This document shows, piece by piece, positions 23,001 through 33,280 of a DNA stretch of 53,800 nucleotides. The notes below the pieces were generated by a model, which saw only the letters and a program-made list of their open reading frames with translations, was not told the DNA's origin and did not search any database. The stretch spans positions 1 to 53,800 of the forward strand of contig JARGXX010000048.1 of assembly GCA_030374765.1 (NCBI GenBank), read 5' to 3'. How positions within the stretch are numbered: the stretch's first letter is position 1; every line of letters starts with the position of its first letter. The DNA comes from Agarophyton chilense (lineage: Eukaryota; Rhodophyta; Florideophyceae; Gracilariales; Gracilariaceae). A program made the position numbers and the translations under genes.

Positions 23001-24489
23001 GTCAGGAAGTATATGTAGGTGTACCTGATTGGTCACATACAATTTCCAACAACGCATTAGGCTGGCACATTAGTAAATCCCTGCTATTTCTATATGGATA
23101 TATTTACAGCAAGGCGCCAGCCTAACCGTAGCGATGAAGGTTCCATAACATTTGCAAACCGTAATTTTCATAGTTACTGTGGCATGCTTTGCGTGAGGTC
23201 TATGAGCCGTCAGTCTGAAGCGCTTTATGAGTGCCGTTTGCGCCTAACTCAAGAATATCTCCTACTTATGTCGCTAGGAAAGGCCTGCGATTGTGCGCAA
23301 GATTTTGTTACAGCTGTGTGGCGCATTTTTCATCTACGAAATTGTTTTCCTCCCCCCCATTTTCAAATCGCTAAAAGCCAGTAGACAGAATTCCGTCATT
23401 GTGGCGGGAAAAGGCCCAGTTATCTCAACCTCGTAGAAATGAGAGCAGCAGACTCGGTGGCTGCTTAAAGAGTGCTTTGGTTCGCACAAACTGCAGTTCG
23501 TTGCAGCATATTTCGCAGTTGCTCCGACACAGCATCGCTGCCGACAGCGGACAGCTTGGATTCGGATCACCGTCCAGTCTGATGGCACACAGGACTGACA
23601 GGAGCTGGGCGAAAACCGTGCTCGACGTCAAGGGCTCTATTTGTTACACATGCAACGATATTTTTTTCATGTTCCTTGATCACTCTTCGCGACCGGTCAT
23701 GTTTACGTTGTCTTTGAAATTGATCGGACAGACCAGTTCATTCAGATCTTCGAATCATCGTCACACCGCTTTTAATACAATCAGTACGCGCACACCGCCG
23801 ATTCTCTTATCGCTAGGAAGCAATGTTCTCGGAATAGGCACTCTTCCATACAAGAAACTTCATACTTTTTTTGAGTGATTGGCTGGAAGGATGCACAATG
23901 TCTGCACAGCGTTAAAGAACGTGACTGATTCACTGGGAGTAGACTGCTCGGGACGGCTCTACGTTCCAAAACGTGAACCGAGTGCAATACGGATGGGACC
24001 CTTGATACAGATGTGAGAGTTCTGGGGAATGAAAATACCACCAATGCCGCCGTTTGAGTATTGACTTATTATTCAAACTGTGGCTTTCGTCTTCTGCATC
24101 AAGTGCGCACAAGTTCCTTTCTCCACACGGTGGCGACACCGTAAGCTCCAGCAGCACCCACGCGCAGCATGAAGGGCCAGATTGTATACTGAAGCTTGTG
24201 CCCCAAAAAAGTCTGAATTGTGCCCAGAATCTCTGTACTAATATGAATTGCAAACTGCATTAGCTGCTATGGTTGCGTAGCAGCTTATCATAAGTAGATA
24301 TTTATTTTGCACTAAGTTTTCGTGGCAACAGAAATTTTAAGAGTAGAAGAGTTGTTCGTTGTTGAAAGGTACTTGTAAGAAAGCTTCAATAAATGGTTGA
24401 ATATAGACCCGAGATTAAGACTAACAACCAAAATGCAGTGTAATAAGACATCTTAAGCTCTGAAATGCCGAGAGGCTCCCGCGGTAGCA
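23001..24489. other. spacer without recognisable genes
   Basis: Frames of 96-159 aa exist on both strands (for example 23399-23878 plus, 24253-23930 minus), but none shows family features and the two strands look equally open. I would not call a gene here. Confidence 0.5.
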
Positions 24490-24703
24490 CTTGCCCAGCA
24501 CGGATTCTTGTTTCGTCGCTTCATTCTTGCACGCTCAACGCCGTGCTCTTTTGTTTCCCAACCCAAGGCCGACTGTTTCTACGCGATCATCATTGACATG
24601 GTGTATTCAAAAGTCTTCTGTTTCTTTCACTGCACTCTGATAGAACTTGGTTTGGTCTTCATGCATCACACAATGATACAAGGCCTGTGTGCAAGGATGC
24701 GGT

Positions 24704-24936
24704 TGTAAGTTGAGCTTCGGACATGTTGTTGAAGTTCATACGTGTGCAGTGTGGGGAGCGATCTCAACACAAGAAATAGTCGGCACAAAGGGTCTGCCTG
24801 GAGCTCTCGGAAGAGCTCCGAGGATAACGTGCCGGATTTATATAGGGATACTATGCGACCTTCCGGACACTTAAGGTGACGTACTGGTTATGTCAATCTG
24901 TACGTCACTGATGGATGTTGTACGTGTTTCACAGCG
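24704..24936. other. L0-specific insertion with two perfect inverted repeats
   Basis: Absent from the equivalent places near 34550 and 46930. It contains GGAGCTCT-CGGA-AGAGCTCC (24800-24819, 8-bp stem) and GTGACGTAC ... GTACGTCAC (24876-24884 with 24900-24908, 9-bp stem, 15-base loop), plus TTTATATAGGG between them. TGACGT is the core bound by many bZIP factors. It could be a small non-autonomous insertion or a regulatory segment lost from the other copies. Confidence 0.5.
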
Positions 24937-25809
24937 GTACAGCGTATCGCTGGTGCCTGTGGCATAGATAGACATGGGCATTGCGATATTGTTTAAAATT
25001 GTACAGGTACTCAACTCAATTCTTCAAAACGTACCAGATCGGGGCACTCTGTAGTGCAGTGGAGAGAAGAGAATAGCTTCAGTAGCGTTACTGCGTCGGG
25101 GTGAGCACCAGTGGGCTGGGTGCTGGTTCTAAACGGTTGGATGAAATGCTAATACATTGTAGTGGTTGGCAGATAATGCGATGCTAGGCTACTATCTTGC
25201 ATCGTGAGCGCTTGCACAGGAATGCGGCGGCTGCTCCAACAGGCAGACAGCGTTGGGCATGAGCACAGGATTTGTCAAGTCGAATGTGAATGTCGGCTCC
25301 GAAACGAATTTGGACCACAGCTATTGCTTTTTTGTCGCTCTTGAGACCGTTACCATCAAAGCTCGGCCGGGGTATTCACGTGCTAGATGAAGATGATGCC
25401 ACTGCAAGCTGGGCGCGAGGTACATGGGCCTTTTATTTGAAGGATTTCTGGTGCCCTCTGGGCGCGTCATTCCGTGTCCTGAGAGAGAAAATATTCGAAC
25501 AACAACGGCCTGCAGATGCAGGGGTTGCCGCTTCAATCGTTCACCTTCAAGTGGGGTGGGTAAGGTGAACAATTCTGTTGCCGGCGTGGACTCCCGCCAT
25601 TCTGACAGAGTTTCGAACCACTCAACATGCGTCCGCCACTCGGAGCAAAATCTTTCCAAGAAATAATTGCCATTCACAACGTAACAAAAATATAGCAACG
25701 CTACTATGTTTAGGACAGCTCGCTTCTTCTTTGTTATCGTGTGGTGTGGACTACATCACCCTTTCCTGTGATTTCGTGACCGAGGTTTCTTTCTCCGTCT
25801 TTTGAGGAC

Positions 25810-26613
25810 ATGATCCGGTCTTGCGTCCTGATAGAACGCGAGAAAAGTGTGGAAAAGAAGACAGCTTATAATGCGTGTCTTGTTATTTCGCGTACTAGAG
25901 AATTTCTCTCAGTTTACGATTGCCAGCGGTATCAAGATAGGTATACTAATTACTCACAAGGCCTTTCGGCATGTGGGCTGCACGACCCAAATCGCAGCAA
26001 CGAAAACAGAAGACTCCCAGATGGGTTTCCCCCCCGCTCTCCAACTAAACTACCGCCGCTTGGAAACCCTCAGACGGGCAGTCTTCCACGCTTAGAATCC
26101 ATCTCCGGCCGCCCGGAAGATTCAAGACTTCCATCCGTGTATCAAACCAGCTCTCTCCGAGAACACCCGCTTAGAACATCTCAACCGAGAACTCTCCCAA
26201 GTTTGGAATCTTCATTTGGCCGCCCGGAAGATTCAAGACTTGGATTTGGCCATAAATCCAGTTCTTGTGATGTCCAACGGAGTAGAAGTGGGACCTTTCG
26301 TCCGGTGTCTCTCAATTTGTCTCAGGAAGCAAGTTGCGCTTACCCCAACCAAGACTGCATTCCAGTCCCACGGAAATGCCACACAACAGCCACCATGAGG
26401 AAAAAGTGTGGCGAAGAGGCAACGTTCTGGAAGTACTTCAGGAACATAATAGTCTGGAAGAAGGAGCGCCAGAGATTTCACAGGGGGTTTCTTCAGAAAA
26501 CATTCACCAATATGCAGTTCCCGTGCCTTGTTCTGCCCCGCAAGCGTTGTATTCCACGCAAGAAGATTCCAAGCAGTTCTCCTGAGCATAACCTTCAGGC
26601 GATAGAACACTGA
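25810..26613 (+). pseudogene. forward copy of the zinc-finger gene, finger region missing (L0)
   Basis: A 267-aa open frame whose middle (about residues 58-165) matches the repeat array of the reverse-strand zinc-finger gene next to it: KLPPLGNPQTGSLPRLES, SGRPEDSRLPS and SSFGRPEDSRLGFGHK. Beyond the array this frame diverges, and the homologous sequence lies in the other frames (RRGNVLEVLQEHNSLEEG), because about 17 bases are missing near 26380. No zinc finger remains. It forms a tail-to-tail inverted pair with 26851-28062. Confidence 0.6.
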
Positions 26614-26850
26614 TAGAAGCTTGTAGATAACTTACTCCATTACGGCTAGAGTCGCAAGCTATACTTTCCTCACACCCGTTGGTAAACTGTGACGATTGGG
26701 GTGCTCTGCGCGTACATGGCTCAAATTATCCTCCATCTCCGTAAAGTAGATCTTGTACAGCCTACATGGCAAACGCTCAAAAGTTTAATGAGCAGTTTTC
26801 ATGTGGGTTTCGACCATCGCTCTTTGCGAAAACCGGATGCCGCAAATCTC

Positions 26851-28062
26851 TCAATTGAACCCCGCCTCAACGCAGTGAACAGTACTCAAATGCCTTTCTA
26901 GGTTCGGTTTCCGGTGAAATTGATGCGAGCATACGGGGCAGACAAAGGGACGCACCTGAGTTACCCGATCCAATATGGATATGTCAAAGAAGATGGTTTC
27001 AAAAGCAATTGCAAAGAGAAATGTTAGAAAAGACCGACGTGATTGAGATCCGCAGTGAAAGCTGAAGTAACTCACTTTTCGATGAATGGCTTGGATGTGT
27101 CGCACCTTATCATGCTTGCGACCAAACGACTTCGTACACCACTCACACTGGAAAATCTTCGGACGTTTGGTACGGGAGCCTGTGATGCCAAGTTTTTCGA
27201 GTCCTGGTTGATGGGTTGGAAATGATGAGCAACCAGCAGGAGCTGTACGTATCGGCAACAACGAATCTTCACGGAGGTTGTGCTCAGGAGACCGGTTGGA
27301 AACTTCTTGAACGAGACACGACGCTTCCGGGGCAGGATAAGGCACATGAACTGGAGATTGGCGAATGCTATCTGAACAAAATCTCTGTGCAATCTCTGGG
27401 GCGCCTCCATCCCGACTCTTGCGCTCCTGAGGTAGTTCCAGAACACTGTTTCTTCGCCACGCTGTTTCCCCATGGCGGTGTTGGTGTGGGATTTCCGTGT
27501 AGTGTTCATTTCCGTAGGACTGGAGTGCAAGAATGGGGTGAGTGCCCCTTGCTTCCTGAAACCATTCGAGAGACACGGGACGAGCGGTTCCACTTCCACT
27601 CCGACGGACATCGCAAGAAGTGGGTTGATGACCGAATCCAAGTCTTGAATCTTCCGGGCGGCCGAATAGAGATTGGAAACTCGGAAGACTTTGTGGTTGC
27701 GGGTTTCCAAGCGGCGGTAGTCGAAGAGATCTAAATTGATGGCGAGATGGAAGTCTGGAATCGTCTGGGCGGCCAAATGAAGATTCCAAACCCGGAAAAC
27801 TTCCCAGTTGAGATAATCCAAGCGGCGGTAGTCGTTGAGAAATAAATCGATGGCCGGATGGAAGTCTTGAATCTTCCGAGCGGCCGAATAGAGATTGAAA
27901 GCTTGGAAGACTCCCTGCTTGAGGGTTTCCAAGCGGCGGTAGTCGGAGAGCGCGGGGAAACTCATCTAAGCTTCTTCTGTTTTGGTTGCTGCGATTTGTG
28001 TAGTGCAATCGCCTTCTCTTGAGAAACCCCGAAAACTGGTGTGCAACAAGTTCATTGTCCAT
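26851..28062 (-). CDS. C2H2 zinc-finger protein with 37-aa repeats; best-preserved copy
   Basis: 403-aa frame. Residues 40-150 are three 37-aa repeats built on LPPLGNPQ-GSLPSFQSLFG and RPEDSRLPS. Finger 1 is at 306-327 (C-x2-C-x12-H-x4-H, CEWCTKSFGRKHDKVRHIQA) and finger 2 at 375-396 (CPVC ... HLSTVH). Codons 330-369 look like an unspliced intron (27075-26956): GTGAGT donor, CAG acceptor, 120 bases, no stop. Splicing joins HRK to VRPFVC, the normal inter-finger spacing. Likely a nuclear DNA-binding protein; target unknown. Relative to the other copies, a 4-base deletion near 27530 links the repeat frame to the finger frame, so the ancestral N-terminal frame is uncertain. Confidence 0.75.
   Translation of the reverse strand: MDNELVAHQFSGFLKRRRLHYTNRSNQNRRSLDEFPRALRLPPLGNPQAGSLPSFQSLFGRSEDSRLPSGHRFISQRLPPLGLSQLGSFPGLESSFGRPDDSRLPSRHQFRSLRLPPLGNPQPQSLPSFQSLFGRPEDSRLGFGHQPTSCDVRRSGSGTARPVSLEWFQEARGTHPILALQSYGNEHYTEIPHQHRHGETAWRRNSVLELPQERKSRDGGAPEIAQRFCSDSIRQSPVHVPYPAPEASCLVQEVSNRSPEHNLREDSLLPIRTAPAGCSSFPTHQPGLEKLGITGSRTKRPKIFQCEWCTKSFGRKHDKVRHIQAIHRKVSYFSFHCGSQSRRSFLTFLFAIAFETIFFDISILDRVTQVRPFVCPVCSHQFHRKPNLERHLSTVHCVEAGFN
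26956..27075 (-). other. predicted 120-nt phase-0 intron in the zinc-finger gene
   Basis: Minus strand: AAA|GTGAGTTACTT ... GTAACTCAG|GTGCGTCCC. It is exactly 40 codons long with no stop, so both the spliced and the retained transcript stay in frame. Splicing makes the two fingers adjacent with the usual seven-residue linker. Confidence 0.7.
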
Positions 28063-28129
28063 ATTAAATGATTGGGTTGTTTGTTGTGTGAGATGCCTTG
28101 CTTATTTCGAGGGAAGACGCAAGGAGTGA

Positions 28130-28907
28130 AACGCATGTAAAGTACACAGAACGAACGGTGAGAGAAACGCTTCAACACACAGAGGGCGATATTTCTCGAC
28201 CAACGTTGATGGCAAAGACGCAAGGTAGCTCGGTGTTCGCCGGCGACACCAGCGTCCAAGTACTGAAAAGTGTGATCTGTTTCACTTCAATCTAGTATCC
28301 GAAAGTACTCGAAGTTTTTCGTCACGGAGCATCATCTCTCATCGCAGCCAAAGAGCACACTGGTTTCCATCCTCTGTGAAAACCAAAATTTGAACGCGGT
28401 GTGAATCATCTTGGACCAGTTTTGTGTCAATAAATCAGAACAGAAAGAACTTCAGGAGCTGTGCTCTCCAACAAAATCACGGACTGAACAGCCGTTGATA
28501 TTCGTTCCAAAACAGAGGGAAGCGCATGGCAGCATGGATGTCGACCGCATGGCAAGACGCTGGTGTCTGTCATACGACAGCATTCGTTGGGTTCCAAGAG
28601 ACGCACATGCGTATGCAAATCAGAAGCTGGTGCAGATGACACGAACAAGCAGAACGAAATGCGCTCGGCGTTGCTCTGGGTGCAGTTGCCGCAGTTGGTG
28701 TCGTCGAAGGAAACAAAGTGATTCGAGATATCAACACAGTTGGACAGTAAGTGATTGTGGTGGTCACTGGCTTGTCTCCTGTAGTGGGGTAGAGGTACAT
28801 GTTGGAAAGCCCTCACGTGTATCGTTGCCATTCAAAAACGATACATACTACTATAACGTTGCTCGAAAAGTATCTTTTGCAGCTATGAACACACGAGTGA
28901 TCAGATG
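28130..28907 (+). repeat. block K, copy 1 of 5 (in L0)
   Basis: About 780 bp from GTAAAGTACACAGAACG to GATCAGATGTGAAA, repeated at 32503-33280, 37870-38645, 44884-45661 and 50251-51026. Near its end is a splice-donor-like ACA|GTAAGTG (about 28745) and an acceptor-like TTTTGCAG (about 28880), 134 bases apart. The frame MDVDRMARRWCLS and the frame with VVEGNKVIRDINTV are open before the donor. In three copies it precedes the RB N-terminal sequence, so it may hold the promoter and first exon of that gene. I could not confirm this by domain match. Confidence 0.6.
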
Positions 28908-30952
28908 TGAAAATACAAGGCCGAGCTTTGGATGATGCGCGGTTCTCAAGAGCTAGGATAAAAGCAACGTCATACGATTTTCAAAGCATCGCACACCGCC
29001 CTTCATGGTTGCACAGAGCGTTTGGAGAAAGCTACGCTGTTCTCATTGGTCGACGTTTGCTTCACGATCACCCCTGCGATGATTCACGAGCCCTAAGTGG
29101 GTGATGTTGATCATTGCAAGGCCTCGCTCTCACTCCGTCCGGGTCCAGGTACTATCTAGCCAAGAATACCATTTGCTGCTCGCCTGCCTCACGCAGTCCG
29201 GTCTCATTGCAGCCTACAATCCTGAGAACGCCGTATTTCGTATCACATGCGCCGTGTCGAGCGAGCCAATCCAATACCAACGCACAGTTGTAACTCTCCT
29301 ACCCCCCGCTGGCCTCACTCGGTTATCGTTCTTTCAGGCTACTGAAGAGGATATCGATGCCCATGGCAAGGGAATAGATGAAGTGTATGCACAACAACTC
29401 ACCGCTGTCGATGACCGTATTGTAAGCGACGAACGTATCTTTCTTCATGCGCCACAGCTTACTGCCGTTGCCGCTTTACCACTCTCGCTCCCCTTACCAC
29501 GTCAGTCTTCATGCGCTGGAACATCAAATTCGTGGCAAAGCCTCCGCCCAGTACAACCATCCGTCGCTGCACTGTTCAAACGCAACAAGGACCCGTCTGT
29601 GCCCGTACGATCTCCGGCCCGGTTCCACTACCCACGCAGCACCATCAACGCCTAAAGCCTCATCACAGCGGCTTCCACACCTCTCAATCGCAAACGTCGT
29701 ATGGACGGCGAAAACCAGTCTGCAGCACCTTTCCCACGCCCCCGAAATCTTCGGTAAGGCTTCCGACTTTGCCGTCACCCCATCATAAGCCCGCCCGCCT
29801 ACGCCGTCGTCGCACGCGCACTCAATCTGCCATGCATTCGTCACTGTCATTCCCGGTTCGCTTCTCACGCTATCTGTCCACTCACCCTGATGCATTGAGC
29901 GTGCACTGGCCACAGTAGCTGTCGTTACGCCGCACTGTACGACGTATCGTGCCTCCTATACCTCCATCATCAAACATTGCTCTCACTCCCGGCACTGACA
30001 ACAATCGATCTGCAACATATTCAGAAGCGTGATCATAAACCTCACTGAGCTGAAGCAGAAACGGCCAGAAACTCGAAGCAAAATCTGTCTCACATGCCCG
30101 CCAGAAAGTGTGGCTATATCGCACGATCTGAGAAGGGTCTTCAGGGGTGGTCGCCCATTAACGCTATCATTGATGTTGGCAGACGGTACTCTGATGCCTT
30201 GTGACGTGATTACGGATCTGAATAATGCCACGGTACAAACGTGAAGCTCTGGCTGCCTTTTTCTCAGTCCATCGACGGTATTCTCGAGAAGAAAAACTTC
30301 GTCGGCTGCGCGAACAGCCTGAAAAGTTTAATAGCAATGTACTTCACAACTACATCCTACACAAAAGTTTCTCACTTTCGCGGGGTAACCGCTGTCTATG
30401 CCTATGGGTAGAAGGGATCTTCACGTTTTCACAGTTGCCTATCGTGCGTTCAATGTATCTGCCCTTTGAGCTTACGAGGCGCTGTAAACATTCTATGCCC
30501 TTGTACCACAGATGCACATCGCTTGGTTAATCATTCGAATAGCTGTGACGCTCGTATTCTAGAATGGATGGCATGGAGACATGACTCGCCTCTGGTACGA
30601 GTTCTTCAAGCATGTAGTCGAGATTTCCTTTGTACGCAAGATGAGAAGAACCCGTTCTAACGAAAAGAAATTTGACGGAGCGAGTGTTGGTGAACACACA
30701 GATGTCCGATCAGTCACCAGAACATAATGAACAGCCAGAAAGTGTAGAACAATCCCCGATTACGCCGCAAAAGCAGAAGATCGAAGAAGGCCAACGTATG
30801 CTCAACAAAGGCGACCATCACACTAAGGTTGAAAGAAATGGGTCGTCCGGAACGACTGTACGGAGATGTTGAAGCCAGAGCAAGAGTTCTAGACTTCTTT
30901 TTTGAAAACTTGTTTGCCCTGGCAAGCTCTAGAATAGGGCCTTTGATAGGAA
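28906..30952 (+). pseudogene. RB-related N-terminal/pocket-A segment, mosaic copy (L0)
   Basis: The RB_N strand EYHLLLACLTQSGLIAAY opens at 29164, and pocket-A pieces follow: PESVAISHDLRR, YKREALAAFFSVHRR, NVLHNYILHKSF, CDARILEWMAWRHDSPLVRV and the linker ITPQKQKIEEGQRM. Relative to 38645-40657, this copy carries short patches from the unrelated sequence at 41348-43333, which cause most of its frame changes. Its join to pocket B at 30953 is out of frame. Not a usable gene as written. Confidence 0.8.
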
Positions 30953-30955
30953 GAT

Positions 30956-31846
30956 TTGGACACCCAAACCAACCTTCGTTCGGCAGTGTGGAAAAGCGTG
31001 CAGTATGCTCTGTGGTGCAGATGGAATTTGACAGTCAACAGACATATTGACTTGATCATCCTGTTTGTGATAGATGGCGTGGCCAAGATCCAACATATCC
31101 AACTGCAGTTCCGCCATATCGTGTGGCACTACAATCAATTGGAGCACACAAGTGATCCTACATTTCGGAGCAATTCTCCACCAGTGTCCCATAACATTTT
31201 TCTCGGAGATTTCGGGCATTTGTTGGCGGAAGATGCTGCCGATGATAGTGGGCCACGACCGGAATCGACGACTGAAGAGACAGGCGATATCATTCGCTTC
31301 TATAACGAAGTGTTTGTGCCTTACATGAGCAACTTCATCGTACTGACGGGCGAAGATATTGAAGGCCGAGATGCAAAGAGATTAGCGGAAGCATTGCGAG
31401 CAAGTAAGGCAGACGACCAAGCTTCAGAAGGTTTGAATGACCTTTCCAGACGGGCAAGCCGCCGTCAGGGAAGGGAACAAAAGAAAATGTTTGGGGATAT
31501 TGATCGTAAATTATTGCAGAGTGCTATGCGCATCATGAAGACACAAAGATCCCCAAAACAAATCGGATCGATTTTTGTTTCTCCCATGTCACCGTCCACG
31601 AGGAATATGGCTCTGAGTCGACAGCACAGCGTGCGGAGAAGTCAAGGCAACGATCTGGGTTCAATGACACCGGGTACTCGGTCACCATTCGCCTTTGGAG
31701 AAAGTCCTATCGGAAATGTTGCAGTGAGTCACAGAAGCCGGGAGAGAAGACGGTATCGACCACTGAGTTTCGACGGGCCGGTTGTCGACGCAAGATGTAC
31801 CGCAGTGCGGCGGGAGGTGCAAGAAGTCATCGGAAGATCAGGTTGA
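30956..31846 (+). CDS. retinoblastoma-related protein, pocket B and C-terminal region (copy R1)
   Basis: Open frame of 296 aa; the first Met is only the first in frame, since RB homology begins at NLRSAVWKSVQYALW. The cyclin-like fold of pocket B follows: NRHIDLIILFVIDGVAKIQ, FRHIVWHYNQ, then the hallmark IIRFYNEVFVPYMSNF (residues 112-127). Beyond the pocket are SP/TP sites (RSPKQIGSIFVSPMSP, MTPGTRSPF) like the cyclin-kinase sites of RB C-terminal regions. RB proteins bind E2F/DP factors and hold the G1-S switch in the nucleus. Pocket A lies upstream but joins out of frame at 30953. Stop at 31844. Confidence 0.87.
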   Translation: MDTQTNLRSAVWKSVQYALWCRWNLTVNRHIDLIILFVIDGVAKIQHIQLQFRHIVWHYNQLEHTSDPTFRSNSPPVSHNIFLGDFGHLLAEDAADDSGPRPESTTEETGDIIRFYNEVFVPYMSNFIVLTGEDIEGRDAKRLAEALRASKADDQASEGLNDLSRRASRRQGREQKKMFGDIDRKLLQSAMRIMKTQRSPKQIGSIFVSPMSPSTRNMALSRQHSVRRSQGNDLGSMTPGTRSPFAFGESPIGNVAVSHRSRERRRYRPLSFDGPVVDARCTAVRREVQEVIGRSG

Positions 31847-32007
31847 GTTGTGAGAAGTACAGAGACCGATTCAGGAGATGCGGAAGATGGTAATGTGTCG
31901 CAAGGTACCGATGGGGACGACATGGAGGTCTGAAGGTGAGTTTGGTGCAGCAGACAGTTGTAGCGCTCCGTAGGGATGTACATATCCGATTGAAACCGAA
32001 GGCAGTT

Positions 32008-32502
32008 CTGTCAAATTCCGTCTGCACCGCAAAGCATACTGCGCGCTTTTCCACACTGCCGAACGAAGGTTGGGTTGGGTGTCCAAATCAGGGGATCGCA
32101 GGCAAGAGAGAGAGCAGTGCTAAGAAACGAGTGCGCGCGGTTGGCAGCGTGCCGGGGCATTATGCGGGCGTACTGCTCGTCGCGCAAGACCGTGAGAAGG
32201 TTTTCCAGTGCGTGGTTGGGTTTGTTGAGCAAAGAGACGGCGTCCATGACGGCGCACATGAGCGTGGTGTGATGAGCGGTGAAATTGGGCTGATCGGATG
32301 CGCACAGGGACGAGAGCAAGTCGGGAAGTAGGGCGGCGACTACTTCAAAGTGATATTCGTGAGGGTGATGGAGCACGGCAAGAAGCGGGGAAAGGATGGC
32401 GTGCGCCAGGCGCGGATGCGGAGTGGCATCATGGAGCAAGCGCGCAATTTCTGTCCAAGCGGCATGACGAACGGCGTGATTCTGATGGTCGAGTTGATGA
32501 TG
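32008..32502 (-). pseudogene. HEAT-like helical gene fragment joined to RB start, reverse (R1)
   Basis: The reverse frame 32580-32011 reads HAVRHAAWTEIARLLHDATP, LSPLLAVLHHPHEYHFEVVA, LLSSLCASDQPNF and LLNKPNHALENLLTVLRDEQ, amphipathic helix pairs like HEAT/armadillo repeats. It ends in an inverted copy of the first 80 bases of the pocket-B segment (NLRSAVWKSAQYALRC in another frame). The first 26 residues of the open frame come from block K, so its Met is not native. The parent gene is unknown. Confidence 0.5.
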
Positions 32503-33280
32503 TAAAGTACACAGAACGCACGGTGAGAGAAACGCTTCAACACACAGAGGACGATATTTCTCGACCAACGTTGATGGCAAAGCCGCAAGGTAGCTCGGTG
32601 TTCGCCGGCGACACCAGCGACCAAGTACTGAAAAGTGTGATCCGTTTCACTTCGATCTAGTATCCGAAAGTACTCGAAGTTTTTCGTCACGGAGCATCAT
32701 CTCTCATCGCAGCCAAAGAGCACACTGGTTTCCATCCTCTGTGAAAACCAAAATTTGAACGCGGTGTGAATCATCTTGGACCAGTTTTGTGTCAATAAAC
32801 CAGAACAGAAAGAACTTCAGGAGCTGTGCTCTCCAACAAAATCACGGACTGAACAGCCGTTGATATTCGTTCCAAAACGGAGGGAAAGCGCATGTCAGCA
32901 TGGATGTCGACCGCATGGCAAGACGCTGGTGTCTGTCATACGACAGCATTCGTTGGGTTCCAAGAGACGCACATGCGTATGCAAATCAGAAGCTGGTGCA
33001 GATGACACGAACAAGCAGAACGAAATGCGCTCGGCGTTGCTCTGGGTGCAGTTGCCGCAGTTGGTGTCGTCGAAGGAAACAAAGTGATTCGAGATATCAA
33101 CACAGTTGGACAGTAAGTGATTGTGGTGGTCACTGGCTTGTCTCCTGTAGTGGGGTAGAGGTACATGTTGGAAAGCTCTCACGTGTATCGTTGCCATTCA
33201 AAAACGATACATACTACTATAACGTTGCTCGAAAAGTATCTTTTGCAGCTATGAACACACGAGTGATCAGATGTGAAACG
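32503..33280 (+). repeat. block K, copy 2 of 5 (R1)
   Basis: Same sequence as 28130-28907 but preceded by the HEAT-like fragment and followed by CGCGATTCGAAGATGG rather than the RB N-terminal sequence. It includes the donor-like ACA|GTAAGTG at about 33112 and acceptor-like TTTTGCAG at about 33248. Confidence 0.85.

Larger units (their letters stand above)
24490..30952 (+). repeat. diverged copy of the left part of the amplified unit (copy L0)
   Basis: Homologous in order to 34260-40657 and 46641-53038: leader, forward zinc-finger copy, reverse zinc-finger copy, block K, RB N-terminal and pocket-A segment. It differs by substitutions and by block indels: it has about 230 extra bases at 24704-24936, lacks about 240 bases found at 35215-35455, and keeps about 125 bases (26838-26963) that the other copies lack. 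From 28906 to 30952 it is a mosaic (see findings). Confidence 0.85.

Noticed and set aside
23399..23878. 159-aa forward frame as a gene
   Set aside because: No recognisable motif, no conserved copy in the window, and equally long frames on the opposite strand.
27072..27965. 297-aa reverse frame as a separate gene
   Set aside because: It is the alternative frame of the zinc-finger repeat array, not a second gene. Its possible relevance is discussed with the inverted pair.
28427..28831. Reverse 134-aa frame in block K, repeated in all K copies
   Set aside because: Conserved only because the DNA is duplicated; it shows no family motif and overlaps the donor site and forward frames.
29524..29913. 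Reverse frame opposite the RB linker (also 39223 and 51605)
   Set aside because: Shadow of the Pro/Ser-rich RB linker; Arg/Gly-rich composition is what that linker gives on the other strand.
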